Source: Ruegeria pomeroyi (GTDB taxonomy: Bacteria; Pseudomonadota; Alphaproteobacteria; Rhodobacterales; Rhodobacteraceae). From it: a DNA stretch of 64,000 nt. Below the pieces are notes generated by a model that ran no database searches, was not told where the DNA came from, and saw only the letters and a list, made by a program, of their open reading frames with translations. Position 1 is the stretch's first letter; the number at the start of each line of letters is the position of its first letter. Shown piece by piece: positions 1 to 9,037 of the stretch. The DNA is taken from positions 186,001 to 250,000 of the forward strand of contig NZ_JAGQAG010000001.1 of the NCBI RefSeq assembly GCF_021405525.1, in the 5' to 3' direction. The translations under genes were made by a program, and so were the position numbers.

Positions 1-194
1 CCGAACGCGAAGGCGGCAAGCAAAAGGCGCTGATCGATGATCTGCCGCTGTTCTCAGTCGCGCCGCCACCGCCGCCGCCCGCACCAAAAAGCTCACCTGC
101 CGTTGCGATGCTGAAGGACATCCACCCTGACGAGCTGACCCCCCGCCAGGCGCTTGAGATGCTGTATAAACTGAAAGAGGCGGCCAGATCCTGA
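1..194 (+). CDS. mutS: DNA mismatch repair protein MutS, C-terminal end (5' part outside window)
   Basis: Only the last 63 codons are present; the frame is open from the left edge to the TGA at 192-194. MutS recognises base mismatches and starts methyl-independent or methyl-directed repair. The visible tail has a conserved DDLPLF element, which resembles a sliding-clamp binding motif, then a proline-rich linker, then a short helical segment (DELTPRQALEMLY) typical of the tetramerisation tail of bacterial MutS. The ATPase and mismatch-binding domains are not in the window, so the name rests on this tail alone. It converges on grpE. Confidence 0.8.
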   Translation, partial: EREGGKQKALIDDLPLFSVAPPPPPPAPKSSPAVAMLKDIHPDELTPRQALEMLYKLKEAARS

Positions 195-233
195 CCGCCC
201 CTTCATTCCGCTTAAAGTACTCCCGCCGGAGGC

Positions 234-256
234 TTGGCTTCGCCGGGCGAAGCCAA
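234..256. terminator. Hairpin between convergent mutS and grpE
   Basis: A perfect 10-bp stem (234-243 with 247-256) closes a CGG loop. It sits 1 base beyond the grpE stop and 40 bases after the mutS stop. It is the obvious 3'-end structure for both convergent transcripts, although neither side has a long T-run. Confidence 0.5.
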
Positions 257-257
257 A

Positions 258-821
258 TCAGCCCGCAGGCATCGACGACACGCCAACCTGCGCCGGGCGC
301 AGCAGACGGTCGTGCAGCATGAAGCCTTCGGCCGAAACCTGGATGATATCGCCCGCCTTGGTGCCGGGCACCGGCGCCTCGAACATCGCTTCGTGCATCT
401 GCGGGTCGAACCTGTCGCCGACCTGCGGCGACAGCACCTGAATGCCATGCTTGCCGAACACATCCAGCAGCGCACGCATCGTCAATTCGATTCCCTCGAT
501 CAAAGCACCCGAAACTTGGCGCTGTTCGTCGGTCATGGAGTCCAGCGCACGCTTCATATTGTCATAGACCGGTAGCATATCGCGGGCCAGTTTCGAGCCG
601 CCATACTGCTCGGCCTCGCGCCGGGCGCGCTCGCCCCGCTTGCGCACATTCTCGGCGTCGGCCAACGCGCGCATGAACTTGTCCTTGAACGCATCCCGCT
701 CGGCCCGCAGCGTATCCAGCTCTGCCGCCTCTTCGCTGATCTCGGCCATTTCCTCGGCCAGTTCTTCGGCCTCGGCGGTTGCGATATCGTCCAGAAACTC
801 TTCGTTGTTCGGCTTTGCCAT
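258..821 (-). CDS. grpE: Nucleotide exchange factor GrpE
   Basis: GrpE (187 aa) releases ADP from DnaK in the cytoplasmic Hsp70 cycle. The sequence has the usual build: an acidic, glutamate-rich N-terminus (about residues 5-40), a long helical dimerisation segment (about 40-90), and the C-terminal beta domain with the family signature running from GIELTMRALLDVF to EGFMLHDRLLRPA. Length is normal. It lies 10 bases downstream of hrcA on the same strand, so the two form a heat-shock operon. Its product works with DnaK/DnaJ, which are not in this window. Confidence 0.95.
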   Translation of the reverse strand: MAKPNNEEFLDDIATAEAEELAEEMAEISEEAAELDTLRAERDAFKDKFMRALADAENVRKRGERARREAEQYGGSKLARDMLPVYDNMKRALDSMTDEQRQVSGALIEGIELTMRALLDVFGKHGIQVLSPQVGDRFDPQMHEAMFEAPVPGTKAGDIIQVSAEGFMLHDRLLRPAQVGVSSMPAG

Positions 822-831
822 CTTTCTACCT

Positions 832-1896
832 CTAACTCCGGTCGGAAATCAGACGCCCGACCAGCTGTGCCGTGTAATCCACGATCGGAACGATGCGACC
901 ATAGTTCAGGCGCGTCGGGCCGATCACCCCCACCGCACCGATAACCTTTCGATCCGCGTTCATATATGGAGACACCACCAAAGAGGAACCCGAAAGTGAG
1001 AAAAGTTTGTTCTCAGAGCCGATAAAAATTCGCACACCATCGCCATCTTCGGTCAGTTGCAGGAACTCGGCGATGTCGCGCTTACGCTCCAGATCGTCGA
1101 ACAGCACCCGAATTCTCTCCAGCTCCTGTTCCTGGCCAGTGCCCTCTAACAGATTCGCGCGCCCGCGCACGATCAGGCGGTCTGCGCCTTCACCCTCGCG
1201 GTCCCAGACCGCCAGACCGCTTTCGACCATCTGGCGGGCCAGCTGGTCGATTTCCTGCTGGCGGGCGCCGATCTCGGTCTGCATCAGCCGGCGGACCTCG
1301 CTCAGGGTCTTGCCCTCGATCAGTGCGTTCAGGAAATTGGCCGCCTCGCGCATCGAACTGGGGGTCTGTCCCGGGGGCGGCGCAAACAGGCGGTTTTCCA
1401 CATGACCGTCCGAAAACACCAACACCACCAGCGCCCGGTCCTGTGCCAGCGAGACAAACTCGATATGGCGGATCTCGGCCTCGTGCTTGGGCGTCAGTAC
1501 CAGCGAGGCGCCTTGAGTCACCCGGCTGAGCGTGGCGCTGATCCGGTCCAGTGTTCCGCCCACATCGCTGGCATTTGCGCCCAACGTCGCGTCCAGCTTG
1601 GCCCGGTCATCCAGGCTCAGATCCGCCACCTCGAGCAACCCGTCGACAAACATTCTCAGCCCCATCTGGGTCGGGATCCGCCCCGCACTGACATGGGGAC
1701 TGTCGAGCAGGCCCAGATATTCCAGATCCTGCATCACGTTGCGCACGGTTGCGGCGCTGACTTTTTCACTCAGAGTGCGGGTCAGGGTGCGGCTGCCGAC
1801 CGGCTCGCCACTGTCCAGATAGGACTCGACGATCAGGCGAAACACCTCGCGCGAGCGGTCGTTCAGATCGTCCAGTATTTTGCGCGCATCGCTCAT
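832..1896 (-). CDS. hrcA: Heat-inducible transcription repressor HrcA
   Basis: HrcA (354 aa) is the repressor that binds CIRCE operators upstream of groESL or dnaK and is folded by GroEL. An N-terminal winged helix (about residues 10-80, with SAATVRNVMQDLE and the SAGRIPTQMGLR stretch) precedes the dimerisation and GAF-like region. The ATG at 1894-1896 has an AAGGA ribosome site about 5 bases upstream. It is first in the hrcA-grpE operon. I saw no CIRCE element in its own promoter region, so autoregulation is not supported here. Confidence 0.95.
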   Translation of the reverse strand: MSDARKILDDLNDRSREVFRLIVESYLDSGEPVGSRTLTRTLSEKVSAATVRNVMQDLEYLGLLDSPHVSAGRIPTQMGLRMFVDGLLEVADLSLDDRAKLDATLGANASDVGGTLDRISATLSRVTQGASLVLTPKHEAEIRHIEFVSLAQDRALVVLVFSDGHVENRLFAPPPGQTPSSMREAANFLNALIEGKTLSEVRRLMQTEIGARQQEIDQLARQMVESGLAVWDREGEGADRLIVRGRANLLEGTGQEQELERIRVLFDDLERKRDIAEFLQLTEDGDGVRIFIGSENKLFSLSGSSLVVSPYMNADRKVIGAVGVIGPTRLNYGRIVPIVDYTAQLVGRLISDRS

Positions 1897-1929
1897 GGCA
1901 TTCCTTGGGCAATCCCCGGCTGAGTGGCC

Positions 1930-1957
1930 ATTAAATCCCCTGCCCCGAAAAGGTCAA
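1930..1957 (-). promoter_or_regulatory. Candidate promoter of hrcA-grpE
   Basis: On the minus strand, TTGACC (1957-1952) and TTTAAT (1935-1930) are separated by 16 bases, close to the housekeeping -35/-10 consensus. Transcription would start near 1923, about 27 bases before the hrcA start codon. Confidence 0.5.
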
Positions 1958-2018
1958 TCGGGCTTGCATCCACGCCCTTGCGGGCGGTATCCCCAGCGCA
2001 ACAGACAAAGGATGACCC

Positions 2019-2732
2019 ATGCGACCCTCTGGACGAGAACTAAGCGAAATGCGCCCGGTTTCAATCGAAACCGGTTTCACAAAACATGCCGAAGGCTCGT
2101 GCCTGATCAAGATGGGTGATACGCATGTGCTGTGCACCGCCACGATCGAAGATCGTGTGCCCCCCTTTATTAAGGGCTCGGGCCTCGGCTGGGTCACCGC
2201 CGAATACGGTATGCTGCCACGCGCCACCAACACCCGGATGCGGCGCGAGGCCGCCAGCGGCAAGCAAGGCGGCCGCACCGTTGAAATCCAGCGCCTGATC
2301 GGCCGCGCCCTGCGCGCAGGTGTTGACCGGGTGGCCCTGGGCGAACGCCAGATCACCGTCGACTGTGACGTGATTCAGGCCGATGGAGGCACCCGCTGCG
2401 CCTCGATCACCGGCGGTTGGGTCGCCTTGCGCCTGGCGGTGAACAAGCTGATGAAGGCGGGCGATGTCATTTCCGACCCACTGATCGATCCGGTCGCCGC
2501 CGTGTCCTGCGGCATCTATGCCGGTCAGCCGGTGCTGGACCTCGATTACCCCGAGGACAGCGAGGCAGGCGTCGACGGCAATTTCATCATGACCGGGTCC
2601 GGCAAGCTGATCGAGGTACAGATGAGCGCCGAAGGCTCTGTCTTCAACCGCGCACAGCTGGATCAGCTGCTGGGTCTCGCCGAAAAGGGCGTGGGCGAAC
2701 TGGTTGCCGCGCAAAAGGCCGCCACCGCATGA
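2019..2732 (+). CDS. rph: Ribonuclease PH
   Basis: RNase PH (237 aa) is a phosphorolytic 3'-5' exoribonuclease that trims tRNA 3' ends in the cytoplasm. The N-terminus [13 protein letters not shown] and the motif [14 protein letters not shown] are diagnostic, and length is normal. An AAAGGA ribosome site lies 8 bases upstream of the ATG. It is the first gene of a tightly packed run: its TGA overlaps the ATG of rdgB by 4 bases. It diverges from hrcA across 122 bases. Confidence 0.96.
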   Translation: MRPSGRELSEMRPVSIETGFTKHAEGSCLIKMGDTHVLCTATIEDRVPPFIKGSGLGWVTAEYGMLPRATNTRMRREAASGKQGGRTVEIQRLIGRALRAGVDRVALGERQITVDCDVIQADGGTRCASITGGWVALRLAVNKLMKAGDVISDPLIDPVAAVSCGIYAGQPVLDLDYPEDSEAGVDGNFIMTGSGKLIEVQMSAEGSVFNRAQLDQLLGLAEKGVGELVAAQKAATA

Positions 2733-3343
2733 CCCGCAGGTTCACAGGCGACACGCTGCTGATCGCGACCCACAACAAGGGCAAGCTGGAAGAGATGGCG
2801 CATCTCCTCCAGCCCTTTGGGGTCAAGGTCGTTGGCGCCGCCGAAATGAACCTGCCCGAACCGGAAGAGACCGAGGATACCTTTGTCGGCAATGCCCGGA
2901 TCAAGGCACATGCCGCGGCCCGGGCCACCGGGCTGCCCGCCCTGTCCGATGACAGCGGCATCACCATCGACGCGCTGGATGGTGCGCCGGGGGTCTATAC
3001 CGCCGACTGGGCGGAAACCGGCAATGGGCGCGATTTCCTGATGGCGATGACCCGCGCCAATGACCAACTGGAGGCCAAAGGCGCCCCGCATCCCCGGCTG
3101 GCACAATTCCGCTGCACGCTGGTTCTGGCCTGGCCCGATGGTCATGACGAGGTGTTCGAAGGCGTCGCCCCCGGTCATCTGGTCTGGCCTATTCGTGGCG
3201 CGGCCGGGTTCGGCTATGACCCGATGTTTGTACCCGAGGGCTACGACGTGACCTTTGCCGAGATGGATCGTTGGGAAAAGAACAAGATCAGCCACCGCGC
3301 ACGGGCGGTTGAGAAGTTCGTGAAGGGCTGTTTTGGCGGATGA
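2729..3343 (+). CDS. rdgB: XTP/dITP diphosphatase (RdgB/HAM1 family)
   Basis: This enzyme (204 aa) hydrolyses non-canonical purine triphosphates such as dITP and XTP to keep them out of DNA. Family motifs are present: [10 protein letters not shown] (about residues 13-22), [12 protein letters not shown] and SHRARA. The frame stays open well upstream inside rph, but the family N-terminus begins at the ATG at 2729, which overlaps the rph stop (ATGA). It also overlaps hemW by 11 bases, so the three genes are translationally coupled. Confidence 0.95.
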   Translation: MTRRFTGDTLLIATHNKGKLEEMAHLLQPFGVKVVGAAEMNLPEPEETEDTFVGNARIKAHAAARATGLPALSDDSGITIDALDGAPGVYTADWAETGNGRDFLMAMTRANDQLEAKGAPHPRLAQFRCTLVLAWPDGHDEVFEGVAPGHLVWPIRGAAGFGYDPMFVPEGYDVTFAEMDRWEKNKISHRARAVEKFVKGCFGG

Positions 3344-4490
3344 CTGGCAGCATGGAGGCTTTGGCCTCTACGTGCATTGGCCCTTTTGCCAGGCCAAGTG
3401 CCCCTATTGCGACTTCAATAGCCATGTTGCCCGTGAAATAGACCAGAAAGCCTGGGTTAGAGCCTATATCTCCGAACTTGAGCGCTCTGCTGCCGAGCTA
3501 AACGGCCGGGTTCTGAACACGATCTTCTTTGGCGGCGGCACCCCATCGCTGATGATGCCGGAAACGGTCGCGGCGGTGATCGAAACCGCCCGCCGGCTTT
3601 GGCCCACCTCCAACGACATGGAAGTCACGCTCGAGGCCAATCCCGGCTCGGTCGAGGCGGGGCGTTTTGCCGCCTATCGTGATGGCGGGGTCAATCGCAT
3701 CTCGATGGGGGTGCAGGCGCTCAAAGACCAGGATCTGCACCGGCTGGGCCGCATTCACAGCGTGGCCGAAGCGCGCGCCGCCTTCGACATAGCGCGCCGC
3801 TGTTTTGACCGGGTCAGTTTCGATCTGATCTATGCCCGGCAGGATCAGACGCCCGAGGCCTGGCGCGCAGAGTTGAACGAAGCGCTAGCCATGGCCGTCG
3901 ATCACCTGTCGCTCTATCAGCTGACGATCGAGGACGGCACCGCCTTTGGCGACCGTTACGCCCGTGGCAAGCTGCGCGGCCTGCCCGCCGATGACGATGC
4001 CGCCGACATGTACCTGATCACGCAAGAAGTCTGCGCTGCCCATGGCCTGCCCGCCTATGAGGTTTCGAACCACGCCCACCCCGGCGCCGAATCCCGCCAC
4101 AACCTGATCTATTGGCGCTATGGCGATTATGTCGGCATCGGTCCCGGCGCGCATGGCCGCATCACCATAGATGGTCAGCGGTTTGCCACCGAGAGCCCAC
4201 TGAACCCCGGTGCCTGGCTGGGTGCAGCGGCAAAGGGAAACGGTGAGTTGAGCCGTGTTGCACTATCCCTACAAGATCAAGCCTATGAATACCTGATGAT
4301 GGGGCTTCGCATTACCGAAGGACTAGATATTCGCCGATACGAGGCACTTTCACCACAACCCCTGGACCGGAACCGCCTTGCCCATTTGGCCGAACTGGGC
4401 ATGATCGACATCGACGGGGCGAGACTAAGGGCAACGGCCCAAGGGCGCGCGGTGCTGAACGCGGTCATTCTGGACCTGATGTCGGAGTAG
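3333..4490 (+). CDS. hemW: Radical SAM heme chaperone HemW
   Basis: HemW-type protein (385 aa). The radical SAM cluster motif CQAKCPYCDF (C-x3-C-x2-C followed by Asp-Phe) lacks the fourth cysteine of HemN (CxC). This points to HemW, a heme-trafficking protein, rather than coproporphyrinogen dehydrogenase. GGGTPS and the HemN C-terminal domain are present. The start is a TTG at 3333 with AAGGG about 5 bases upstream; the ATG at 3340 is out of frame. The start overlaps the end of rdgB. Often annotated as oxygen-independent coproporphyrinogen oxidase. Confidence 0.9.
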   Translation: MADDWQHGGFGLYVHWPFCQAKCPYCDFNSHVAREIDQKAWVRAYISELERSAAELNGRVLNTIFFGGGTPSLMMPETVAAVIETARRLWPTSNDMEVTLEANPGSVEAGRFAAYRDGGVNRISMGVQALKDQDLHRLGRIHSVAEARAAFDIARRCFDRVSFDLIYARQDQTPEAWRAELNEALAMAVDHLSLYQLTIEDGTAFGDRYARGKLRGLPADDDAADMYLITQEVCAAHGLPAYEVSNHAHPGAESRHNLIYWRYGDYVGIGPGAHGRITIDGQRFATESPLNPGAWLGAAAKGNGELSRVALSLQDQAYEYLMMGLRITEGLDIRRYEALSPQPLDRNRLAHLAELGMIDIDGARLRATAQGRAVLNAVILDLMSE

Positions 4491-4493
4491 AGA

Positions 4494-4847
4494 ATGCAGT
4501 TTATCTGGGCGGCTCTTGGACTGGTCTGCGTTGCCCTCGCCCTGATTGGCGTTGTCCTGCCGCTGCTTCCTACTGTGCCGTTCCTTCTGCTGGCCGCGTT
4601 CTTCTTTGCCCGTTCGTCCGAGCGCCTGCATACCTGGCTGCTGACACATCGCCTGTTTGGCCCGATGATCGTTGACTGGCAGCAATCTGGCGCCATCCGT
4701 CCAGGCGCAAAAAAGGCGGCAACCCTGTCGATTGCCGCCGTCTTTGGCCTGTCGCTTCTTCTCTCGGCCCCCTCCCATGTCCTGGCCATCCAAGCCGTGG
4801 TTTTAGGGGGAGTGCTGATCTTTATCTGGACCCGCCCTAACGGCTGA
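4494..4847 (+). CDS. DUF454 (YbaN-like) inner-membrane protein
   Basis: A 117-aa integral membrane protein with an N-terminal hydrophobic hairpin (about residues 2-40, including GVVLPLLPTVPFLLLAAFFFA), a short polar stretch, and two C-terminal hydrophobic segments (about 75-112). The PLLPTVPFLLLAAFFFARSS signature is that of DUF454/YbaN. Function is unknown in the family. It follows hemW by 3 bases and closes the rph operon. Its end overlaps the 3' end of convergent parB by 11 bases. Confidence 0.85.
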   Translation: MQFIWAALGLVCVALALIGVVLPLLPTVPFLLLAAFFFARSSERLHTWLLTHRLFGPMIVDWQQSGAIRPGAKKAATLSIAAVFGLSLLLSAPSHVLAIQAVVLGGVLIFIWTRPNG

Positions 4848-5727
4848 GCTTGGCGCAAAGATCGTCCAACTGATCCAGATTCTCATAGGTCAGGACCACT
4901 TGACCGGTTTCGGTTCCCGCCTTGTGGTTGATCGTCACCTTCATCGCCAGGATCGCCGACAGATCCTTTTCCAATGCGCGGGTATCGGCGTCCTTGTCGC
5001 TTCCGGCCGATTTCGGGCGCGTCGTCGCCGCGGGCTTCTCGCCTTCCACCTGCTTCTTGACCAAAGCCTCAGTCGCGCGTACCGACAGCCCGTCACGCAC
5101 CACGATCCTGGCCAATTCCGACGGATTTTCGCTGGTAATCAGGGCGCGGGCATGTCCGGCCGACAGTTTTCCTTCGACCACCATCTGTTGAACGTCATCC
5201 GGCAAGGACAGCAGGCGTAGAAGGTTCGCGATATGACTGCGGCTTTTGCCCAGCGCTTCGGCCAGCTTTTCCTGTGTATGGCCGAACTTGTCCATCAACT
5301 GCCGATAGCCTGCGGCCTCTTCTACCGCGTTCAGGTCGGCGCGCTGGATATTCTCGATGATCGCGATTTCCAGGACTTCGGTATCGTCCAGCTCGCGTAC
5401 AAGAACCGGAACCTGATGCAGTTGTGCCAGCTGCGCCGCGCGCCAGCGACGTTCACCGGCGACGATTTCGTACATGTCACCCTCAACGGGACGCACGATC
5501 AGCGGTTGCAAGATACCCTTCTCTTTGACCGAGGCTGCAAGCTCTTGCAGCGCCTCTTCGGTAAAGGTGCGGCGCGGCTGGTTCGGGTTTGCGCGCAGCT
5601 TTTCGATAGGCACAGTACGATCAGGGCGACGCGAGGACTCACCACTGGTCGCCTCTGGCGTCTGCGTCACATCGGCCATCAAAGCGGACAGTCCGCGTCC
5701 CAACCCCCGGGGCTTGTTCGAAACCAT
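4837..5727 (-). CDS. parB: Chromosome partitioning protein ParB
   Basis: ParB (296 aa) loads at parS and spreads as a CTP-dependent clamp to segregate the origin region. The N-terminal CTP-binding module has the arginine patch GERRWRAA (about residue 92). A central helix-turn-helix (GHTQEKLAEALGKSRSHIANLLRLL) contacts parS. The C-terminal segment dimerises. It lies 22 bases downstream of parA. Its DNA targets are visible upstream at 7116-7131 and 9018-9033. Confidence 0.97.
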   Translation of the reverse strand: MVSNKPRGLGRGLSALMADVTQTPEATSGESSRRPDRTVPIEKLRANPNQPRRTFTEEALQELAASVKEKGILQPLIVRPVEGDMYEIVAGERRWRAAQLAQLHQVPVLVRELDDTEVLEIAIIENIQRADLNAVEEAAGYRQLMDKFGHTQEKLAEALGKSRSHIANLLRLLSLPDDVQQMVVEGKLSAGHARALITSENPSELARIVVRDGLSVRATEALVKKQVEGEKPAATTRPKSAGSDKDADTRALEKDLSAILAMKVTINHKAGTETGQVVLTYENLDQLDDLCAKLSR

Positions 5728-5749
5728 GTGTCGCTCCTCTCTACCGCGT

Positions 5750-6553
5750 TCAGGCGGCGATCTTTTTATGTTTCTTCATCAATTCAGCGGCCAGGTCACG
5801 ATAAGCCATCGCGCCCAGAGAGTTTGGATCATAGCTGAGTACCGGCATTGCAAAAGACGGCGCCTCGCTGACCCTCACGTTACGCGGTATCTTGGTTTCG
5901 AAAACCAGATCACCCAGATTGTCGCGTGCATCCTTTTCGACCTGCTGCGACAGGTTGTTGCGGCGGTCATACATGGTCAGCACGATCCCCTCGATCCGCA
6001 GATTGGGGTTGGCCGCCTGACGCACCTCGCGGATGGTCAGCATCAGTTGCGACAACCCCTCCAGCGCAAAGAACTCGCTCTGCAACGGTACCAGTACGGA
6101 ATGCGCGGCAACCATTGCGTTGACCGTCAACAGGTTCAGCGACGGTGGGCAATCGATCAGGATGTAATCCCACAAATAGGCGTCCATTGCTGTCTGACGC
6201 AGTGCATCATGAAGCAGAAAGCTTCGCTTCTCGTTCGAGATCAGTTCGATATCCGCCGAGCTGAGATCGACTGTCGCCGGAACGATCGAAAGCCCCTCAA
6301 TGTTGGTTTTCTGGATCACGGAGTTCAGTGGCGCATCATCCACCAGCAACTCATAGGTCGTCAGGTCACGCTCATCCACGCCCAGCCCGGTCGAGGCGTT
6401 CCCTTGTGGATCGAGGTCCACCACAAGAACACGCTGGCCCGCTTCGACCAGCGCTGCCGCAAGGTTGATGGCTGTTGTGGTCTTTCCCACGCCGCCTTTC
6501 TGGTTGGCGACCGCTATGATCCGGGGTCCGACTGGACGGGAAAGATCAGACAC
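5750..6553 (-). CDS. parA: Chromosome partitioning ATPase ParA
   Basis: ParA/Soj (267 aa) is a nucleoid-bound ATPase that moves ParB-parS complexes. The deviant Walker A, NQKGGVGKTTTAIN (about residues 18-31), and the IDCPPSL Walker B motif are intact. It overlaps the end of rsmG by 8 bases and precedes parB, so mnmG, rsmG, parA and parB probably form one transcription unit reading away from oriC. Confidence 0.97.
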   Translation of the reverse strand: MSDLSRPVGPRIIAVANQKGGVGKTTTAINLAAALVEAGQRVLVVDLDPQGNASTGLGVDERDLTTYELLVDDAPLNSVIQKTNIEGLSIVPATVDLSSADIELISNEKRSFLLHDALRQTAMDAYLWDYILIDCPPSLNLLTVNAMVAAHSVLVPLQSEFFALEGLSQLMLTIREVRQAANPNLRIEGIVLTMYDRRNNLSQQVEKDARDNLGDLVFETKIPRNVRVSEAPSFAMPVLSYDPNSLGAMAYRDLAAELMKKHKKIAA

Positions 6554-7160
6554 GCGTGACTCCTGTTATCTTCAAAAGAACGGCCTGGGGCTCGGTTAAA
6601 CTAGTAACCGCGTCATAGGAGAAATTCCATTGCTTCGCGGCCTCTTGCATCTCTTTTTTCCAGTTGGCGCCCTTGGGGAACAGCGCAGTTCCGCCGGGTT
6701 TCAGGTGCCTCTCGGCAAAACCCAGCAACCCTGTCAGATCGGTCAGAGCACGGGCAGAAAGGATATCTGCGTCCAACGAGTCAAGATGCTCGATACGCTC
6801 GGATATCACCTGACATTCGATGCCGCATTCGCGTGCAGCGCTACGCAGAAACGCCGATTTTCGCTGATCGCTCTCGACACAGATAAACTTGGTTTCGGGT
6901 TGCTCTTCGGCAGCCAGAATTGCACAGATCAAACCTGGAAAGCCGCCGCCACTGCCAAGATCGGCCCACAGATCGCCTGTATGGGCGTTGCGGAACACCT
7001 GAATGGAATCGACTATGTGACGAACCCACAGATCGTCCAAGCTACGCTTCGATACCAGGTTGATCCGAGGATTCCACTTGTGCACCAAATTGGCAAAGGT
7101 CCTCAGCCGCTCGGATGTTTCACGTGAAACATTCAGCGCGTTCGCATCGGGCACCGTCAT
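6546..7160 (-). CDS. rsmG: 16S rRNA (guanine527-N7)-methyltransferase RsmG
   Basis: RsmG/GidB (204 aa) methylates G527 of 16S rRNA; its loss gives low-level streptomycin resistance in other species. The SAM-binding motif [11 protein letters not shown] is present. Length is normal. The start overlaps the mnmG stop by 4 bases. Codons 10-15 (Asn-Val-Ser-Arg-Glu-Thr) are written by a perfect parS site, so protein and DNA-signal constraints overlap here. Confidence 0.96.
   Translation of the reverse strand: MTVPDANALNVSRETSERLRTFANLVHKWNPRINLVSKRSLDDLWVRHIVDSIQVFRNAHTGDLWADLGSGGGFPGLICAILAAEEQPETKFICVESDQRKSAFLRSAARECGIECQVISERIEHLDSLDADILSARALTDLTGLLGFAERHLKPGGTALFPKGANWKKEMQEAAKQWNFSYDAVTSLTEPQAVLLKITGVTRV
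7116..7131. promoter_or_regulatory. parS centromere site 1 (inside rsmG)
   Basis: The 16-bp palindrome TGTTTCACGTGAAACA matches the bacterial parS consensus exactly. It lies within codons 10-15 of rsmG, in the frame Asn-Val-Ser-Arg-Glu-Thr. ParB encoded at 4837-5727 is the expected ligand. It is about 5.2 kb from the proposed oriC. Confidence 0.95.
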
Positions 7161-9034
7161 GCGCTTCGCGCTCGGTCGCCACGGCGCAAGCGGGCCAGAA
7201 TCAGTGCAAGCGCCGCCGGGGTCATCCCCTCTACCCGTCCTGCCTGCGCAATGTTCTCAGGTCGCGCGGATGTCAGCTTTTGTTTCAGCTCATTTGACAA
7301 CCCATCGAGCGAGGAAAAGCTGAAATCGGCCGGGATGACCATAGCCTCATCCCGTTTCATAGCCTCGACATCCCGTTCTTGTCGCGCGATATAATTGGCA
7401 TAAAGTGCATCACGTTCCACTTGGTCGCGGGTTTCAGCGTCAGTCTCTTCTAACCCTGGGATCAGCGGCACCAATTCGTCAAACCCGACATCGGGAAACG
7501 CGAGAATAGCAAAGCCATTTCTCCGACTGCCATCCTGACTGATCTTGATACCAGCCGCGGCAATCTCTTTTGGGGTAAAGCTGCTCTGATCGAGTAGAGC
7601 TGAAGCTTTCGCCAGATTTTCGGCCTTACGTGTAAACGCATCACGCCTCTCATCACCAACGCAACCCAATTCCAGGCCCAGTGGTGTTAGCCGTTGATCT
7701 GCGTTATCCGCACGCAAGGACAGACGGAATTCCGCCCGCGAGGTGAACATTCGATATGGTTCTGCTACACCGCGCGTGGTCAGATCGTCAATCATCACAC
7801 CGATATAACTGTTTGACCGGCTGACAAGGACAGGGTCACGACCCAATATCATGTTGGCAGCGTTCAACCCAGCTAGCATCCCTTGCGCCGCAGCCTCTTC
7901 ATAGCCAGTCGTTCCATTGATCTGGCCGGCAAGGTACAAGCCCGGAACATTCGGTAGCGACAGTTGGGACGTCAGGGCACGTGGATCGACATAATCGTAC
8001 TCGATCGCGTAACCAGGTTGCAGAATTTCGACTTTTTCCAGTCCCCGGATCGAGCGGACATAATCCTCCTGAACATCTACCGGCAGCGAGGTCGAAATAC
8101 CGTTCGGATAGACAGTGTGATCTTCCAGACCTTCGGGTTCTAGGAAAATCTGATGCGACTCTTTGTCAGAAAAACGAACAATCTTATCTTCGATCGACGG
8201 GCAATAACGGGGGCCGACACCTTCGATGTGCCCGCCATACATCGCGGAACGAGTCAGGTTCTCGCGGATAATCTCGTGCGTCCGCGCGTTGGTGTGCGTG
8301 ATACCGCAAGCGATCTGACGCGCATAAACCCCTTTAGACAGGAACGAGAACAAGACAGGGTCCTCATCCCCTTCCTGTCGTTCTAAGATTGACCAGTCGA
8401 TGGTGCGCCCATCCAGTCGGGGCGGCGTTCCCGTTTTCAGCCGTCCCATCGGCAACGCGAACCCGTCCAGCCTTTCGGCGAGCGGAACCGAGGGTCGGTC
8501 TCCTAACCGTCCACCAGAGCGCGAGACATCACCAATGTGAATGATTCCGCGCAGGAACGTACCCGAGGTCAGGATCACGGCTTGCGATGCAATCTCGGAG
8601 CCATCCGCCAAAACGACACCAGCAACGCGATACCCTTGCATGCGGAAATCGATGACTTCGCCCTCGACAATGGTCAACCCAGGGCGACTACGCATTTCTT
8701 CCTGCATCGCCAGTCGATAGAGCTTGCGATCGGCCTGAGCGCGCGGCCCCTGTACAGCAGGTCCTTTGCGCCGATTAAGCAGACGAAATTGAATCCCAGC
8801 CTTGTCGGCCACCCGTCCCATGACCCCGTCAAGCGCGTCGATCTCGCGAACAAGATGTCCCTTTCCCAGACCGCCAATGGCAGGGTTGCAGGACATCACA
8901 CCGATGTCGCGTTCGGACAGGGACACTAGGGCAGTCCTCATACCCATGCGTGCCGCAGCATGTGCCGCCTCAGCACCGGCATGCCCGGCCCCGATCACCA
9001 CGATATCGAAATCCGAATGTTTCACGTGAAACAC
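7157..9034 (-). CDS. mnmG: tRNA uridine-5-carboxymethylaminomethyl synthase, FAD subunit MnmG
   Basis: MnmG/GidA (625 aa) works with MnmE to install cmnm5 on U34 of certain tRNAs. The N-terminal FAD-binding Rossmann motif [12 protein letters not shown] and the GCNPAIGG-type segment (here [13 protein letters not shown]) are intact. The start codon is GTG at 9034-9032, and its last two bases are the first bases of a parS site, giving the N-terminal peptide FHVKH. It lies 3 bases downstream of mnmE, its functional partner. Confidence 0.97.
   Translation of the reverse strand: MFHVKHSDFDIVVIGAGHAGAEAAHAAARMGMRTALVSLSERDIGVMSCNPAIGGLGKGHLVREIDALDGVMGRVADKAGIQFRLLNRRKGPAVQGPRAQADRKLYRLAMQEEMRSRPGLTIVEGEVIDFRMQGYRVAGVVLADGSEIASQAVILTSGTFLRGIIHIGDVSRSGGRLGDRPSVPLAERLDGFALPMGRLKTGTPPRLDGRTIDWSILERQEGDEDPVLFSFLSKGVYARQIACGITHTNARTHEIIRENLTRSAMYGGHIEGVGPRYCPSIEDKIVRFSDKESHQIFLEPEGLEDHTVYPNGISTSLPVDVQEDYVRSIRGLEKVEILQPGYAIEYDYVDPRALTSQLSLPNVPGLYLAGQINGTTGYEEAAAQGMLAGLNAANMILGRDPVLVSRSNSYIGVMIDDLTTRGVAEPYRMFTSRAEFRLSLRADNADQRLTPLGLELGCVGDERRDAFTRKAENLAKASALLDQSSFTPKEIAAAGIKISQDGSRRNGFAILAFPDVGFDELVPLIPGLEETDAETRDQVERDALYANYIARQERDVEAMKRDEAMVIPADFSFSSLDGLSNELKQKLTSARPENIAQAGRVEGMTPAALALILARLRRGDRARSA
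9018..9033. promoter_or_regulatory. parS centromere site 2 (at mnmG start)
   Basis: A second perfect copy of TGTTTCACGTGAAACA. It overlaps the GTG start codon of mnmG and is translated as Phe-His-Val-Lys-His, a different reading frame from site 1. The distance to site 1 is about 1.9 kb, and to the proposed oriC about 3.3 kb. Confidence 0.95.
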
Positions 9035-9037
9035 TCC

